From: Setophaga petechia
Taxonomy: Eukaryota > Chordata > Aves > Passeriformes > Parulidae
Reading direction: 5' to 3'
DNA length: 64,000 bases
Assembly (NCBI GenBank): GCA_024362935.1
Contig: JANCRA010000012.1
Location: forward strand, 7,874,001 to 7,938,000
A program made the translations under genes and the position numbers. Shown here piece after piece: positions 53,253 to 64,000 of this stretch (positions are counted from its first letter, which is position 1; every line of letters starts with the position of its first letter). The notes beneath the pieces are model-generated. The model made no database searches, had not been told where the DNA came from, and was given only the letters and a program-made list of their open reading frames with translations.

Positions 53253-54118
53253 ATCAGAGAATATGGTGAGTTGGGAGGGACCCACCAGGATCATGAAGCC
53301 CAACTCCCAGCCCTGCACAACACCATTCCCAAGAGTTACCCCACGTGCCTGAGAGCGTCGTCCAAACCCTTCGTGAGCTCTGTCAGGCTGGTGCTGTGAC
53401 CACTGCCCTGGGGAGCCTGTTCAGAACCCAACCACCCTCTGGGGGAAGAACCTTTTTCCAATATCCAACATTAACCTCCCCTGACACAACTTCAGGCCAC
53501 TCTCTCAGGTCCTGTCACTGGTCACCACCGAGCAGAGATCAGGGTCTGTCCCTCCTCCTCTTCCCCTCATGAGGAAGTTGTAACTGCAGCGAGATCTCCC
53601 CTCCAGACTGAACAGACCAAGTGACCTCAGCCACTCCTTGTACAGCTTCTCCTCAAGGCCCTTCACCACCTTTGGGCACTCTCTAATAGTTTAATGTCTT
53701 TTTTATATTGTGGGGCCCAAAACTGCCCCTAGCACTTGAGATGAGGCCACCCCATTGCAGAGCAGAGCAGGACAATGCCCTCCCTTGCCCAGCTGGTGCT
53801 GCTGTGCCTGATGCCCCCTGGACACAGGTGGCCCTCCAGGCTGCCAGGGTACTGCTGACTCATATTTACCTTTCCATCGACCAGGACCCCCAGGTCCTTT
53901 TCTATGGCACTGCTCTCCAGCCTCTCATTCTCCTGTCTGTCCATACATCCAGGGTTGCCCCATCCGAGGTGCAGAATCCGGCACTTTCCCTGGTTGAACT
54001 GCTGAATGCTGGACGTTCTGTCCAGAAGGATATTATGAGAGACAGTATCAAAAGCTTTACTGAAATCCAAAGAGATTACATCAACCATCTCCCCTTAATC
54101 AAATAGGTGGGCTACCAG
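53253..54118 (-). mobile_element. CR1 LINE (CR1-E-like), internally deleted
   Basis: Minus-strand CR1 from its 3' end (53253) through part of the reverse transcriptase. A 119-codon open frame (53729-54088) reads SLDFSKAFDTVSHNILLDRT, then, after a few unrelated residues, FNQGKCRILHLGWGNPGC and EKDLGVLVDGKVNMS. The reverse-transcriptase middle, including the region of the catalytic FADD box, is missing between about 54005 and 54020, a deletion of several hundred bases relative to the full element. The copy is therefore defective. Confidence 0.88.
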
Positions 54119-56434
54119 GAACTGTCCCCTCAGGTCCAGCACCTCTCCATGAGCAGACTGGCTTCCATTTCTACAGCACAAGCAGGAGAGAAGCTGTAAT
54201 CTTCCAGAAGTCTCCAGACTTGCCTAACAAGCATAACACTCATTAGTTTTTTTATGTAAGCCCCAAATAAAAATGTGGGACACAGTGCATGAAACAGAAA
54301 ACATTCACACCAAATCCCTAGCCAGCTAGAAGGAATGCTTTTACAGAATACTGTCACAACAGCTGGCTGTCACAAAAACAACCTATCTTTTTAATAGGCA
54401 CCACAGATGCTGGAGGCATTCTGTATGTTGCAGTTAATAGAGACTCAAGAGAGCTAACAAAAAGCTTTTATTTTTTTCAATTGATGTCCCAACACAAGCA
54501 CAAACAGACATAATTTCTCATCAGATCATGCTGTCAAGCTTCTCTCTTAAAAGGATTCCCTGAAGAAAGACAACAAAAAGTTCAGTTGTGAGAGTTCATG
54601 CATTACACTGAAGACTGACTTCATGAGAAAGATGGAACATTTGTTTTGTTTGTAGATTTTCACTATTGTAATCATCTCTCTATAGTACTGCACTTCATGA
54701 TAAAGGTGACTTATAGATGATTTCACATAAATTCAAAATGCAGTAGGTATGATCAGTAATCTAAGACAGGGCATCAGATACAAAGAAGGATTTGAATGGA
54801 TTTTAACTATGATGTTATGCTTTCAAGAGATTGAATATTTAATTGAAACACTGTTTAGATTCACAGCACTTTCCCATTCTCTCCTTTAAGGTGTGTTTGC
54901 ACAATTGTTTGCCAGGATGTTGTGAAGTAGATCAAAGAACTTGTCCAGCTTTCAAAAATTCAAAGTTTTGTGTTTCAATAGAGAACAGGAATAATCACAG
55001 GATTTTACTGCTTTTATGTTATTGCTACATTGCATACATCAGAAAATGTCTTCTAGAAAATTACTGAGGACTTTGTAATGTGCCCAGAACTCTGCCAGAC
55101 CAGAACAGGGGCATAAGCTCCTGTCTTTGCAGACCCTCAGAAGGGGGTGGATGAGTGCTGAAATCTCCAGCCAAGATTCACAGAGAGATGCTCTAGGTCT
55201 GTTGTGTGATAGTCTGGTGGTCAGTACCTCATCCAGCAAGTGGGAGGCCAGATTAATGGATTTTTTTTTTTTTCAGCACAGGACTCAGGAAATCTCTTTC
55301 TCACCTTATGAGGATTATAGGTTCAATAGGGAAAAGATGGATTTTTAAAGGAAATTGGGTTGATGTGCAGACAAGAATGTAAGAGCCACGGGGCTAGACA
55401 GGCAGCGAGGCAGAAAAGGATGTGATTCTGTGGCAAAAGAAAGTCATCTTTATCAATGATGGTTATATTATTTCCATAAAACTAGTTTCACAAAAAAAAA
55501 AAAAAGGAGTAATACAAGGAGCAAATCCTCAAAGCAAGAATTCTTCCCATCTCAGTTGGTGCTGTGGGGGTGGGCATGAGGTCTTTAGCCTCATGTGGTT
55601 TCAGCAATACAGTGTCCAACCCCTTTAGTTTTTAGGCTTGTAAACTAATTTCTTGTTTGTTACTGCTATGATGCCTTAAACTCTGATGCTGCTTTGATAG
55701 TCAATTATTTTGCCACAATATTTTGCCAAACTTGTTATATGAGTTGCTATATGAGTTCAGAAATACTACTGTGGTGGGCTGAGGGAAATCTCCTAGCTGA
55801 ATATACAAAAAAGATCAGCAAATGCAGTTTATAACAGCAGCTTATATAATGTTTGAGGAAAAGCAATGGCAAAACCTTTTCTTACAAGTTAAGTTTTCTT
55901 GCAGTCTCAAAGTTCAGAAACCTTTTCTGAACCTTGGTGGGGTACAACATTTTACGAAAAGTATTTCTTCCTATTGAGAAGACACAAACCCTGACTCATG
56001 ATCGCACCAGTTTGTTGAGTTTGCACGTATGTATGGGTAATATAAGGTTGAGACTGTAAAGAATTCTCTAAAAGAGAAAAACAGGATCTGCAAATAGGAG
56101 TTTAGAAACTGTTTGAAATTAGCAGTGTATTGCTATAAGACTTCCTTTTGTTCCAAACTTCATCCTACTACAATGTTTTTTGGTCTCTTTGGAAAGAAGA
56201 CACTTCCAGATACATTCTATAGTTTGCTGGTCCCCATATGACATTCCTTCTCCAGCCATTTTCTCTATCTTGACAGAGTCATTCATTTATCTGAATGTGC
56301 CTATCTCTGAGCTCTCAGTGCAGTTTAGTTGTTTGTAATCCTTACACTGTTTGATTTGGGTTCTCATTTTTATGTACAGATCTGATTAGATTCCTTCTCC
56401 AATATCTCAACGGAAGTCACCTCTTGTCGCAGAC
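54119..56434. other. Upstream intergenic DNA, no feature seen
   Basis: No gene, RNA or clear mobile element recognised apart from T and A runs at 55261-55273 and 55492-55505. Confidence 0.6.
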
Positions 56435-56440
56435 ACCTTT

Positions 56441-56829
56441 TGTGAAAAATCCTTTCTTACAAAGTCCTTTTAGGGACTTTTCCTGCTGGAGCTGAGAAGA
56501 AGCTCAGTAACAAATGTAAACAATTATTATCTGCTGCTGTAGAATGCAACATGTCCACCTGTGATTGGTCTTCTATAGATGTTTGGATTTACTGACCACT
56601 CATGGTGGAGCTGCTACCGCTCTCTGCCGAGAGACAGACCCTTGTTATCATTCTTGCTATTCTATTCTTAGCTTAGCCAGCTTCTGAAGAAGCTCCTTTC
56701 CTTTCTATTCCTATGTAGTATAGTTATAATGTTATATATATATCTTAATATAATAAATCAAGCCTTCTGATCATGGAATCAAGATCCTGTCTCTTCCATC
56801 CTTTAAAAACCCCTGTGACCACCGTCACA
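56441..56829 (+). mobile_element. Solo LTR, ERVK-type, songbird-like
   Basis: A 389-bp unit begins TGTGAAAAATCC and ends CCACCGTCACA. It is flanked by the 6-bp direct repeats ACCTTT (56435-56440) and ACCTCT (56830-56835), which differ by one base. AATAAA is at 56752-56757, followed by CAAGCCTTCTGATCATGG, typical of an abundant songbird ERVK LTR from memory. No internal retroviral sequence is present. The mismatch in the target-site duplication indicates some age. Confidence 0.75.
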
Positions 56830-56835
56830 ACCTCT

Positions 56836-59559
56836 CATATACACAACCTCTCCTTGACTGGATGCTGCTATAAAGTACTCTTATTCCTGAGTGTCCTGCT
56901 CTGCAGTGAGACTTTTACCCTCTTGTTTACCTTCTATTGCAGTTTTCTGAATCTGTAAACTGGGGCATCACTGTTGACCTCCTCTGTAAAATCCTTTCAA
57001 AATGAAAGTAGCATCAGAATTTATTAATAAGGATTGTACTAGTGCCATGCATTTAATCCTACTGGTGAAGTGTTAAGAGATAAGTTGCTTAAAAAGTAGG
57101 AATAGTTACAGCCTTACCAGTGGAGAAAGGTATGGATGATGGTTGATGGCAGAAAGAAGCTGACAAACTGGGAGATGAAGCATTCTTTGCCTGACAGACG
57201 GGCAGCAGTACAGCTAAAGTTGCTGAGATATCACATCATAGGCTGTATCAATCACAGGTAACTTTACCAAAGTAACCATCTGAGCTCACATTTTACATAA
57301 TTTCACTTTCTTTCTTTCTTTCTATAAATATGAATTCCAGCAAACCCACCTCAGTCCTATTGAAAATGTAATTGTAAGAAGCACATTTCTCAAAGTTAAT
57401 TTTTTCTCTATATTTTTAAAATCTACCACTTTTTTATGCTTTAGAGCAGGGACTCAGTTTTTTGGCAGGAGAACAGTTCCTTTCTGCCTTTCCTTTGGCT
57501 GTCAGAAGGAAGATCTAACAAGATTTGACTGAAGCAGAGTCTCTGGTACAGGCAGCAGCAGCACATGTGAAAATGTGCTGCTAAATCCGGTGTGCCCCAA
57601 TGGTTGCATCTGCAGCCGTGAGATAGGGAGTTGTGCACTGACATCTGGGCAGGTGTCCAGGGATGAGGGCCAGGCTGTGCTTTTAAATGCATTGCTCTAA
57701 AATTCAGTGCCCAGCACATGCTAAAAACCAGTGCAAAATGGGGAGTGGGGGTGGAAGGGGATGCAGACTTTTATCATTGCACAATTTGGATTTTTTACAT
57801 TTGTGTACTTGCAAAGATGCTTTGCCAGTTTACAATCCTTATGAAGTCATTACTACCCTGTAAAAGTTATAATTACTTAGTTACAACACCTGGCAGCATG
57901 AAAATCAAGGACTTGGCACAGCACCACCCATGAGATTCCAGGGATACCAGGAATGCTCTTCATACACTGTATCTTCAAACAGATGTAAGCCAACACAGAA
58001 CTGTTTGTCTGCCAAACAGAAACCTCCTCAAGTGCTGCAGGGAAGCCCAGAATGACAACAGGCCATCTCTCACTCAGTTCAGATTTCTGGAATCAGAGTA
58101 ATGCTCTATTCCAGCGTGCACCTAGCATCTGGTGTACGTGTACAACATATCCAAGAAGAAGAGAGCTACATGCAGACCCATTAATTTTGGTCCAAATCTC
58201 CTTCATTCTATTGTTCACTAAACAAATTTTATTATGAGAGTCCATTTCCATAAAAGGTGGTCAGTACTTCTAAACCAAATCCTTCTAAGGATTATGTAAG
58301 ACCAGAACATCAGTTGTCTATCATTTAATGAAAAATAAATCAGAAAGGCTTTCTGGCTTATATATGACTAAAGCTGTTCTCCATCCCTGGAAAAGTAGCA
58401 TCTGACCTGGTATGAATTTGCTACTTTATAAACTCTCACCTCATCAATGCAAAGTATTTCCATCAAATTAAAGTTCCAGGAAGTGGAAGCCATATTCTGT
58501 AAGCTGCAGGTTAGAAGCTGGCTTTGCTCTCAGCCCTGACACTGCATTGCCTCAGAGCAGAGCACTGTACAGAAGTGCTTTTTCTGAGTTTGCAAATGAA
58601 AGTGGAATCAGACCAGGAAGATTCCAGTCACTGACTCATTAATTTGGTTGACCCTTTGGATCTGACAGACTATGAATCCATCAAAATTTGTTTAGTGAGA
58701 TTTTTCTGAGGGTACTGTACCATGAGGGATAGGCAACTTTGAGAAGGAAATTGTACCATGTGAATTCCCTGTACAAAGGCAAAATACATTCAGAGTGCCT
58801 AAAGTTGACTGACACATGCCAGCCATCATACTGGGATGTGGAAGTTGAAAACCAGCCCTTTCCATTGCTGGGAAAGAGGATGTAGCTGCAGCACAGTCAT
58901 TTGTAATTGCTTCCTTGCTTATTTCTTTCTCTATCTGTACTTCGAAAGTCCTATTTCCACCAATGTAGCTGGATGGGAGTTTTTTAATCTATTTTGTTCT
59001 GCTGTAAGCATTAAAATCTGCTGCACTTCAGAATAGATCCTCTGTGAAATGTGTTCTGTAACTTCCTCTAGAAATTTTAACAATTCCCTGACAAGCAGCA
59101 CAGGGGCCAAGGTGAGAATATTAAATTTAACATTAAAGACTCTTGAAAATTGCATTAATAGTGATTTTTGACCCCTTCAAAGCATTTGATATGTGGATGT
59201 GCTAATCCCCTGGGAAGGTTGGATTTTTAGTAGGAAGTGTTGAACAGCCACTAATTCCCATCACAAACCAATGCCACTGACTTTTAAAAAGCATCTGTAA
59301 GTTCAGTGAGGACTCTGCTTTCAATATGGCACTAACAACACATGGCCCTGGATATACGTAGGAGGCTCTTCTGATGGTGCTCTGTGTGAAAGAATGGGAG
59401 TTTAACACACAGGATCTCTTTCTAGCAGCTTTCCAAGGTACCAGGCTGTTTTTACTAATGATCCAAAATTTCTTCACCTGCTTCTCTCTGCAGCTACAAA
59501 TTATATGCCTAAATGAGGCAGATTTGAGCCCATCCCATTTTTGCTTGCATCTCAAGGCA
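56836..59559. other. Upstream intergenic DNA, no gene seen
   Basis: Ordinary AT-rich sequence apart from the TTTC run. No coding exon or element recognised. Confidence 0.6.
57307..57322. repeat. (TTTC)n microsatellite
   Basis: About four TTTC units in upstream intergenic DNA. Confidence 0.75.
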
Positions 59560-60990
59560 GGCACTCAGAGGCTGCCCTCGGTGGTGCCCAGTGCCTGGCA
59601 GTCAGGAGGAGCAGCTGCACTGCCAGGCACAGTTTCAGGGGCTGCTGTCAGGGACACAGAGACTTTGTGGTGTGCTGCACACAGCTGGAATGTGGCCGTG
59701 GATGGATACACAGGATTTAGGAAGGACAGGTGTAGAAGAGCCTGGGGTGTTATGCTTTACATCCTTGACAAATGCAGTGCCCCGGTATCAAACTGGAGAC
59801 AGACCTGCTGAGAGTTTCTGGGTCAGGATCACAGCAAGGAACAACCTGGGGGATGTTGTGGTAGGTGAGGACTACAGACTGCAGACTAGGAGGAGGAGGC
59901 AGGGGCTGAAGCCTCCAGCTTGGAGCCCTTGTCCTTGTCCCCACCTTGTCCCCTCAGGTGAGGATTTCATCTACGTGGTTGTCTGCTGGAGGGGCAGCAC
60001 TGGGCAGGCAACCCAGGCTGTTCTTAGAATGCAATTGTAGCATTTTCCTGGCACAAGAGCAGGGCAGTCATGACTGACTTGTTCATGCTGGCTTGGCTTT
60101 CTGCTGAGGAGCAGGGAAGAAGTGGGGGTGAAAGGGGTCACAGAGCACTGCTCAGGCTGTGGGTGGTTTGTCACAGGCTGCAGCAGTCGTGGGGTGACAG
60201 ATGTAGCAGAGCCAGGAAGGTGAGCCACAAGACTCTGAGTGAGCAGATTGAGTTATTCAGGAAATAGCCTGTGGGAAGCAGCTGTGAAGAGGAAGAGTCC
60301 CCAGAAGAGCTAATTGGTTTTTAGAGAGAACTTAATGAGAGCTCATGCATCAGCTATACCATTGTGCAGGAGCACAGGAAGCTTCAGCTGACAGCCCGTG
60401 GGCTAGGCAAGGACCATCCAGGTGAACTACAATACATACAGGGAATATGCAGGAAGCAAAACCAAAAAGCACTGCTTAGGCACTGAGGAATAAAATCAGG
60501 GAAGCTAAAGCCCAGCTGGAACTAAAATTAATGACTGACATAAAGGGTAGTAAGGTAAAAAGAGATAACATGGGTATAAGATGGGTCCACAGGTGGGTGG
60601 GACAGACAACACAGTGAAGGATAAAGTAATCAGCAGCTTTTTTGCACTAGCTGGCACATGTGAATCATGTTGTTTGGCCTTTGCACATATCAGCATGGGG
60701 GGGGAAAGAAGGGCAGTGAGAAAACAGCAGTTAGGGAGCACTGAGATGTCTCATGGGCATTCAAACCCATGGAATCAGGTGATGGTCACTCAAGAGCATT
60801 GACATTGCTGGCCAGCAAGATCACTGTCTGTCATCTACAGAAAATCATGGCAAGTGGAAGAGGACCTGGTGACTGCAAGATGGTTAATGTTACATTTATT
60901 CTTGAAGGCAAGACAAGAGACAGGGAACTGTAGGTCAGCCTGGACAGGTCATTCTTTGTTTCTCCTGGAACATTTACCTGAGGGAGCACA
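59560..60990 (+). mobile_element. CR1 LINE, endonuclease to linker, internally deleted
   Basis: Broken CR1 ORF2 in plus orientation. One frame (to 59811) reads NVAVDGYTGFRKDRC, matching the endonuclease domain. After a frameshift another frame (59800-60040) reads SFWVRITARNNLGDVVVGE. The endonuclease C-terminus is missing at about 60060-60430. The pre-reverse-transcriptase linker follows at 60440-60660 (AAAATCAGGGAAGCTAAAGC; KDKVISSFFALAGT). The last match is ITVCHLQKIMASG to VTFILEG (60820-60910). No intact domain remains. Confidence 0.75.
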
Positions 60991-61254
60991 GGGGTGTGCT
61001 GGATAAGAAGACAGCTTTGCCCTCTGTACAAAAAGTGTTTGTACATCACCAAGAGCACATGTGGCATGAGTAGTGCTGGAACTACACTGGATGACTGTAT
61101 GAGACAGAAAACCACAACTGGTGCAGCCATGTTCATACTGCCTGCTGGGAATGATCCCAGGAGCAATGTATCCCTAGCCACTCTTAGGATTTGTTTCAGG
61201 TCCTGTTGGTTGCTCCAAAACAGAGACTGAAGTGATCTACTATTGTAAATCAAA

Positions 61255-61621
61255 GGGGACTCCGACGTTGGTGAGGGAGAGAGAATGATGCATCTGACTC
61301 CAACATCAGAAGGCTAATAAATTACTTTATTATATTTTACTATATACATTTCATCTAAATTGAATCTGCCATGCACTCACTCTTGCTCACAACTGCACAG
61401 AACTGCACTCATCTCTGATATTCCTGTGACTGTCCTGTGACAGTCTGACACACATACACTTCTTGGCCCTGATAGGCCAAGGGAACAAAACATCCTCACT
61501 TTGGACAAACAATCTCCATATTGCATTCTACTTTAGCACAACACAGGCACAGCAAGCAAGATAAGAATTGTGTTTTCCTTCTTCTCAGCTTGTCTCACAA
61601 CTTCTCTCTGTTCAGACAGCA
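61255..61621 (-). mobile_element. ERVK-type LTR, reverse oriented
   Basis: Read on the minus strand, the 3' part contains AATAAA (61326-61331) followed by GCCTTCTGATGTTGGAGTCA, paralleling the tail of the LTR at 56441-56829. The rest fits the general make-up of a songbird ERVK LTR. Boundaries are approximate and I could not find a target-site duplication. Confidence 0.55.
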
Positions 61622-64000
61622 TGTGAATACCACATTCTATAATTTTGCACTTACACCTTTTATGGATCAACACTCGACTTCTCTCACTGGTGCTACCTTG
61701 TTCAGCAGAGCAGAAGAGCCCCTCTGCTGACCATGCAGGCAGTTGTAGCTCCTGCCTCAGCACTTCTTACAGGCTTAAAGAAGATGGTGTGAATACCACC
61801 TTGACATAGGAACTGGGCATGCTGCCTGTACCAAAGCATTCACTACAGAAAATGATGTCCCTGAGGGGCACACTCCCACGTGTAATGCCAACATAAATGT
61901 GAGGTCTTGAATTATGGAATGCAACATATGGTATTGTCAATAGAGACTAAGGCACTTTTTGTGGAATGTGTTAATATGAAATAGATGATGTAAAAAAGGA
62001 TGGTGTAGCATCCAGTCTCCTCTAAGACATTAACTGTGCAGTTTGGGATGTGTGGAGCTTCTAGCTCTGACAGTAACACACGTAGGCAACATTACATGAC
62101 ATTAAGTGAGTAGCTAGCACAGAAATGGCAGGTACCCACTGTTGATTTATAGTAGAGGTATCCTCAATATGTCCGAGGGGAGCACAGCCAAACAGCCCAC
62201 AGGGAGGCATGTAAGTGTACAGGTTTGGGGAGGTAACAGAATACATTAAGGACTGCACTTTGACTTGAGCCATGACACTGATATTCTTCACAAGACCACG
62301 AGAATGTAAACACATTAAGAAAGTGTGAAAGGTTTGGTTACACTAAATGTGTGTGCTTAATCTCAACACTGAAGACTATTAAAGTTACATTTTTGTTGCA
62401 AATCTGCATCTATATACTAATCTTTGTGATAATTTGATTTCAGAGGGAAATACCTAATAAGTGGGAAATTAAGTGGTCTATATTTTTCTAATGGTAAAGA
62501 AGTGGACCTTCTCTAAAGGAACAAGAGCTATTCAAGGAACACAATTTGGTGAATATATTTACCACTTATCAAAGGTACAGTTCTGTGAATAATGAGGTGG
62601 TTATTCTTAGGAGCAATGACAAGTGAGAAATAATCATCATTGTATCATCATTTGTCTTACATCCATCTCTCCAAAATTGGCTATTAGAGAAGTTTGCCTT
62701 GATAGTACTATTGTAGATAACATACGAGCGGGAGAGAAAAAAATAAAAGGAAGCAGAAGAAGTTAAAAATGGCAGAGGAAGAAAAAAAATCTTGAAGTAC
62801 AGTAGGAAAAAGTCAGAATCAAAACAAAAAAAAAAAATAGGCCTGTTGGCTTCTGTAAACTTTAAAGCAGTGAAGATGGAAAAAAAGAGACAGGAGAAAA
62901 AAGCCATGGTGAGTAAACAGGTGGAAATCTAAGTTTTAGACACTGATTCCAGCTGAGTTGGCTTAGATCAAGAGAGTCAATCAACAAGCAGCTGCTATTG
63001 AGGCAAAAAACTCTGAGCATCAATGATTTTGAAGAAAAAGAAGTGGAGTAAATAAGCAATTGTTTGTGACATAATCCCTCCCTCTACTCCCTCTTTCTGT
63101 TGGGATTGACATTGCTTCAAAAGCCCAACACTATGTGTTTGTCATCTGATGGTGAAGCTGTGTATCAAAGAGCTTCCAGGCTGGTATTGGTTAAGAAAAT
63201 CTTCTTCTGAAGCACAGGACAGACCTTTTCTAGGTTTCATTGCAGGGACACACAGTCCAGATGGGTGGTCTTAAGATCTGCCTCCAAGTGTCAACCCCAC
63301 GTCCAGGCCTGCAGGAATTTTCCAGTAGGATCTCTCCCAAGCCTTTATGTGAGTTGGGCCCTTTGCAAGGCACAATGCAGCTGGTTTTTGCTCTCTAGAG
63401 TTGTGCTCCAGCCCCATCTTTCTAAGGCAGGAACAAGGGAATGGAGCCCTCTACTTGGAACCTTCTTTCTCTGAACATCACCAGACTTCACCAACTCAGA
63501 TAATAGCTTGCATTGGGAGCAGCATTTATTAGTACCCTCCCAGCTTGAGAGTTCAACCCATGCCTGAAGGCTGAAATTTCTGGAGGATACAGGCTGGCCC
63601 AGCCCCCACATGTCTTCTTTTTGGAGCCAATGCAGAACACGTGGAGCAGATCAACCATCCAAGTGGTCATTTGTAGGTAAAGACTTTTAGATGCTCTTCA
63701 CCACCCCTTAATGTGGGTGCAAAGTCCAGAGCCCATTGAAAAGGGGCAGCCCACCTGGCCTGTGCACATGATGCAAATCCCTTCATCCTGGGCCTCCTAC
63801 CTGCCCTTTCCAGCCCTTCCTTGCTGCTGGAAGAGAGTAGGGGACCACCAAACCAGGCTTGGATTTCTGCAAGCATTGTCATGGGACAAAGAGGTGAAGT
63901 CAGCTGTGAGCTGGGCTCTGACTCCTCTACAGGGATCAGCCTCCTCATGAGAAATGGCTCTCCTCAGCTGCAGCTTCCTTCCAGGCAGATGCACCTTGGT
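61622..64000. other. Upstream intergenic DNA, no gene seen
   Basis: A 12-bp direct repeat, TGTGAATACCAC, occurs at 61622-61633 and 61788-61799. Otherwise I see nothing specific. No LRRK2 exon is recognisable, although that gene is expected somewhere to the right by vertebrate synteny. Confidence 0.5.

Noticed and set aside
53708..54106. 132-codon plus-strand open frame
   Set aside because: It is the antisense shadow of the reverse-oriented CR1 copy.
52331..64000. LRRK2 5' exons or another divergent gene
   Set aside because: Synteny suggests LRRK2 lies this way, but no open frame or exon-like sequence resembles it. It may begin beyond the window.
1..64000. CRISPR arrays, tRNA, rRNA, snRNA or Y-RNA genes
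   Set aside because: No regularly spaced repeats and no sequence resembling these RNAs on either strand by eye. A covariance-model scan was not possible.

Overview
This window is vertebrate nuclear DNA, almost certainly from a bird and probably a songbird. The repeats support this: several diverged CR1 LINE fragments in both orientations, and long terminal repeats that resemble avian ERVK- and ERVL-type solo LTRs. Family names and the songbird assignment come from memory of consensus sequences, since no search could be run. The only gene I can support is the 5' part of SLC2A13 (HMIT/GLUT13, the proton-coupled myo-inositol transporter) on the minus strand.

The gene reads right to left. Exon 1 (50638-51184) lies in a CpG island. 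Exon 2 (23421-23580) follows a 27 kb intron. Exon 3 (19559-19767) follows a 3.7 kb intron. The three exons join in phase (547 + 160 + 209 nt) to encode the first 305 residues: the cytoplasmic N-terminus, about six membrane segments with the sugar-porter signature motifs, and the start of the large central loop. I found no later exon between 19558 and position 1, so the rest of the gene probably lies left of the window. In other vertebrates LRRK2 lies upstream of this gene; I saw no LRRK2 coding sequence in the right-hand 12 kb.

Layout. 1-19558: intron 3, AT-rich, with one solo LTR (perfect 6-bp target-site duplication at 12810-12815/13141-13146) and a 1.2 kb CR1 copy. 19559-23580: exons 3 and 2 with a short intron and a CR1 scrap. 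23581-50637: intron 1, with an LTR cluster beginning 85 bp from the exon 2 acceptor, an inverted pair of related LTR-like segments, two CR1 scraps and simple repeats. 50390-51810: CpG-island promoter with Sp1, NRF1-like and G-quadruplex motifs. 52178-64000: upstream intergenic DNA with three CR1 copies and two ERVK-type LTRs in opposite orientations.

I found no CRISPR array, operon, RNA gene or novel multi-gene system. The points most worth a second look are the LTR almost abutting exon 2, the inverted LTR pair in intron 1, the unusual exon 2 donor, the promoter-proximal CR1, and the dated or datable LTR insertions.
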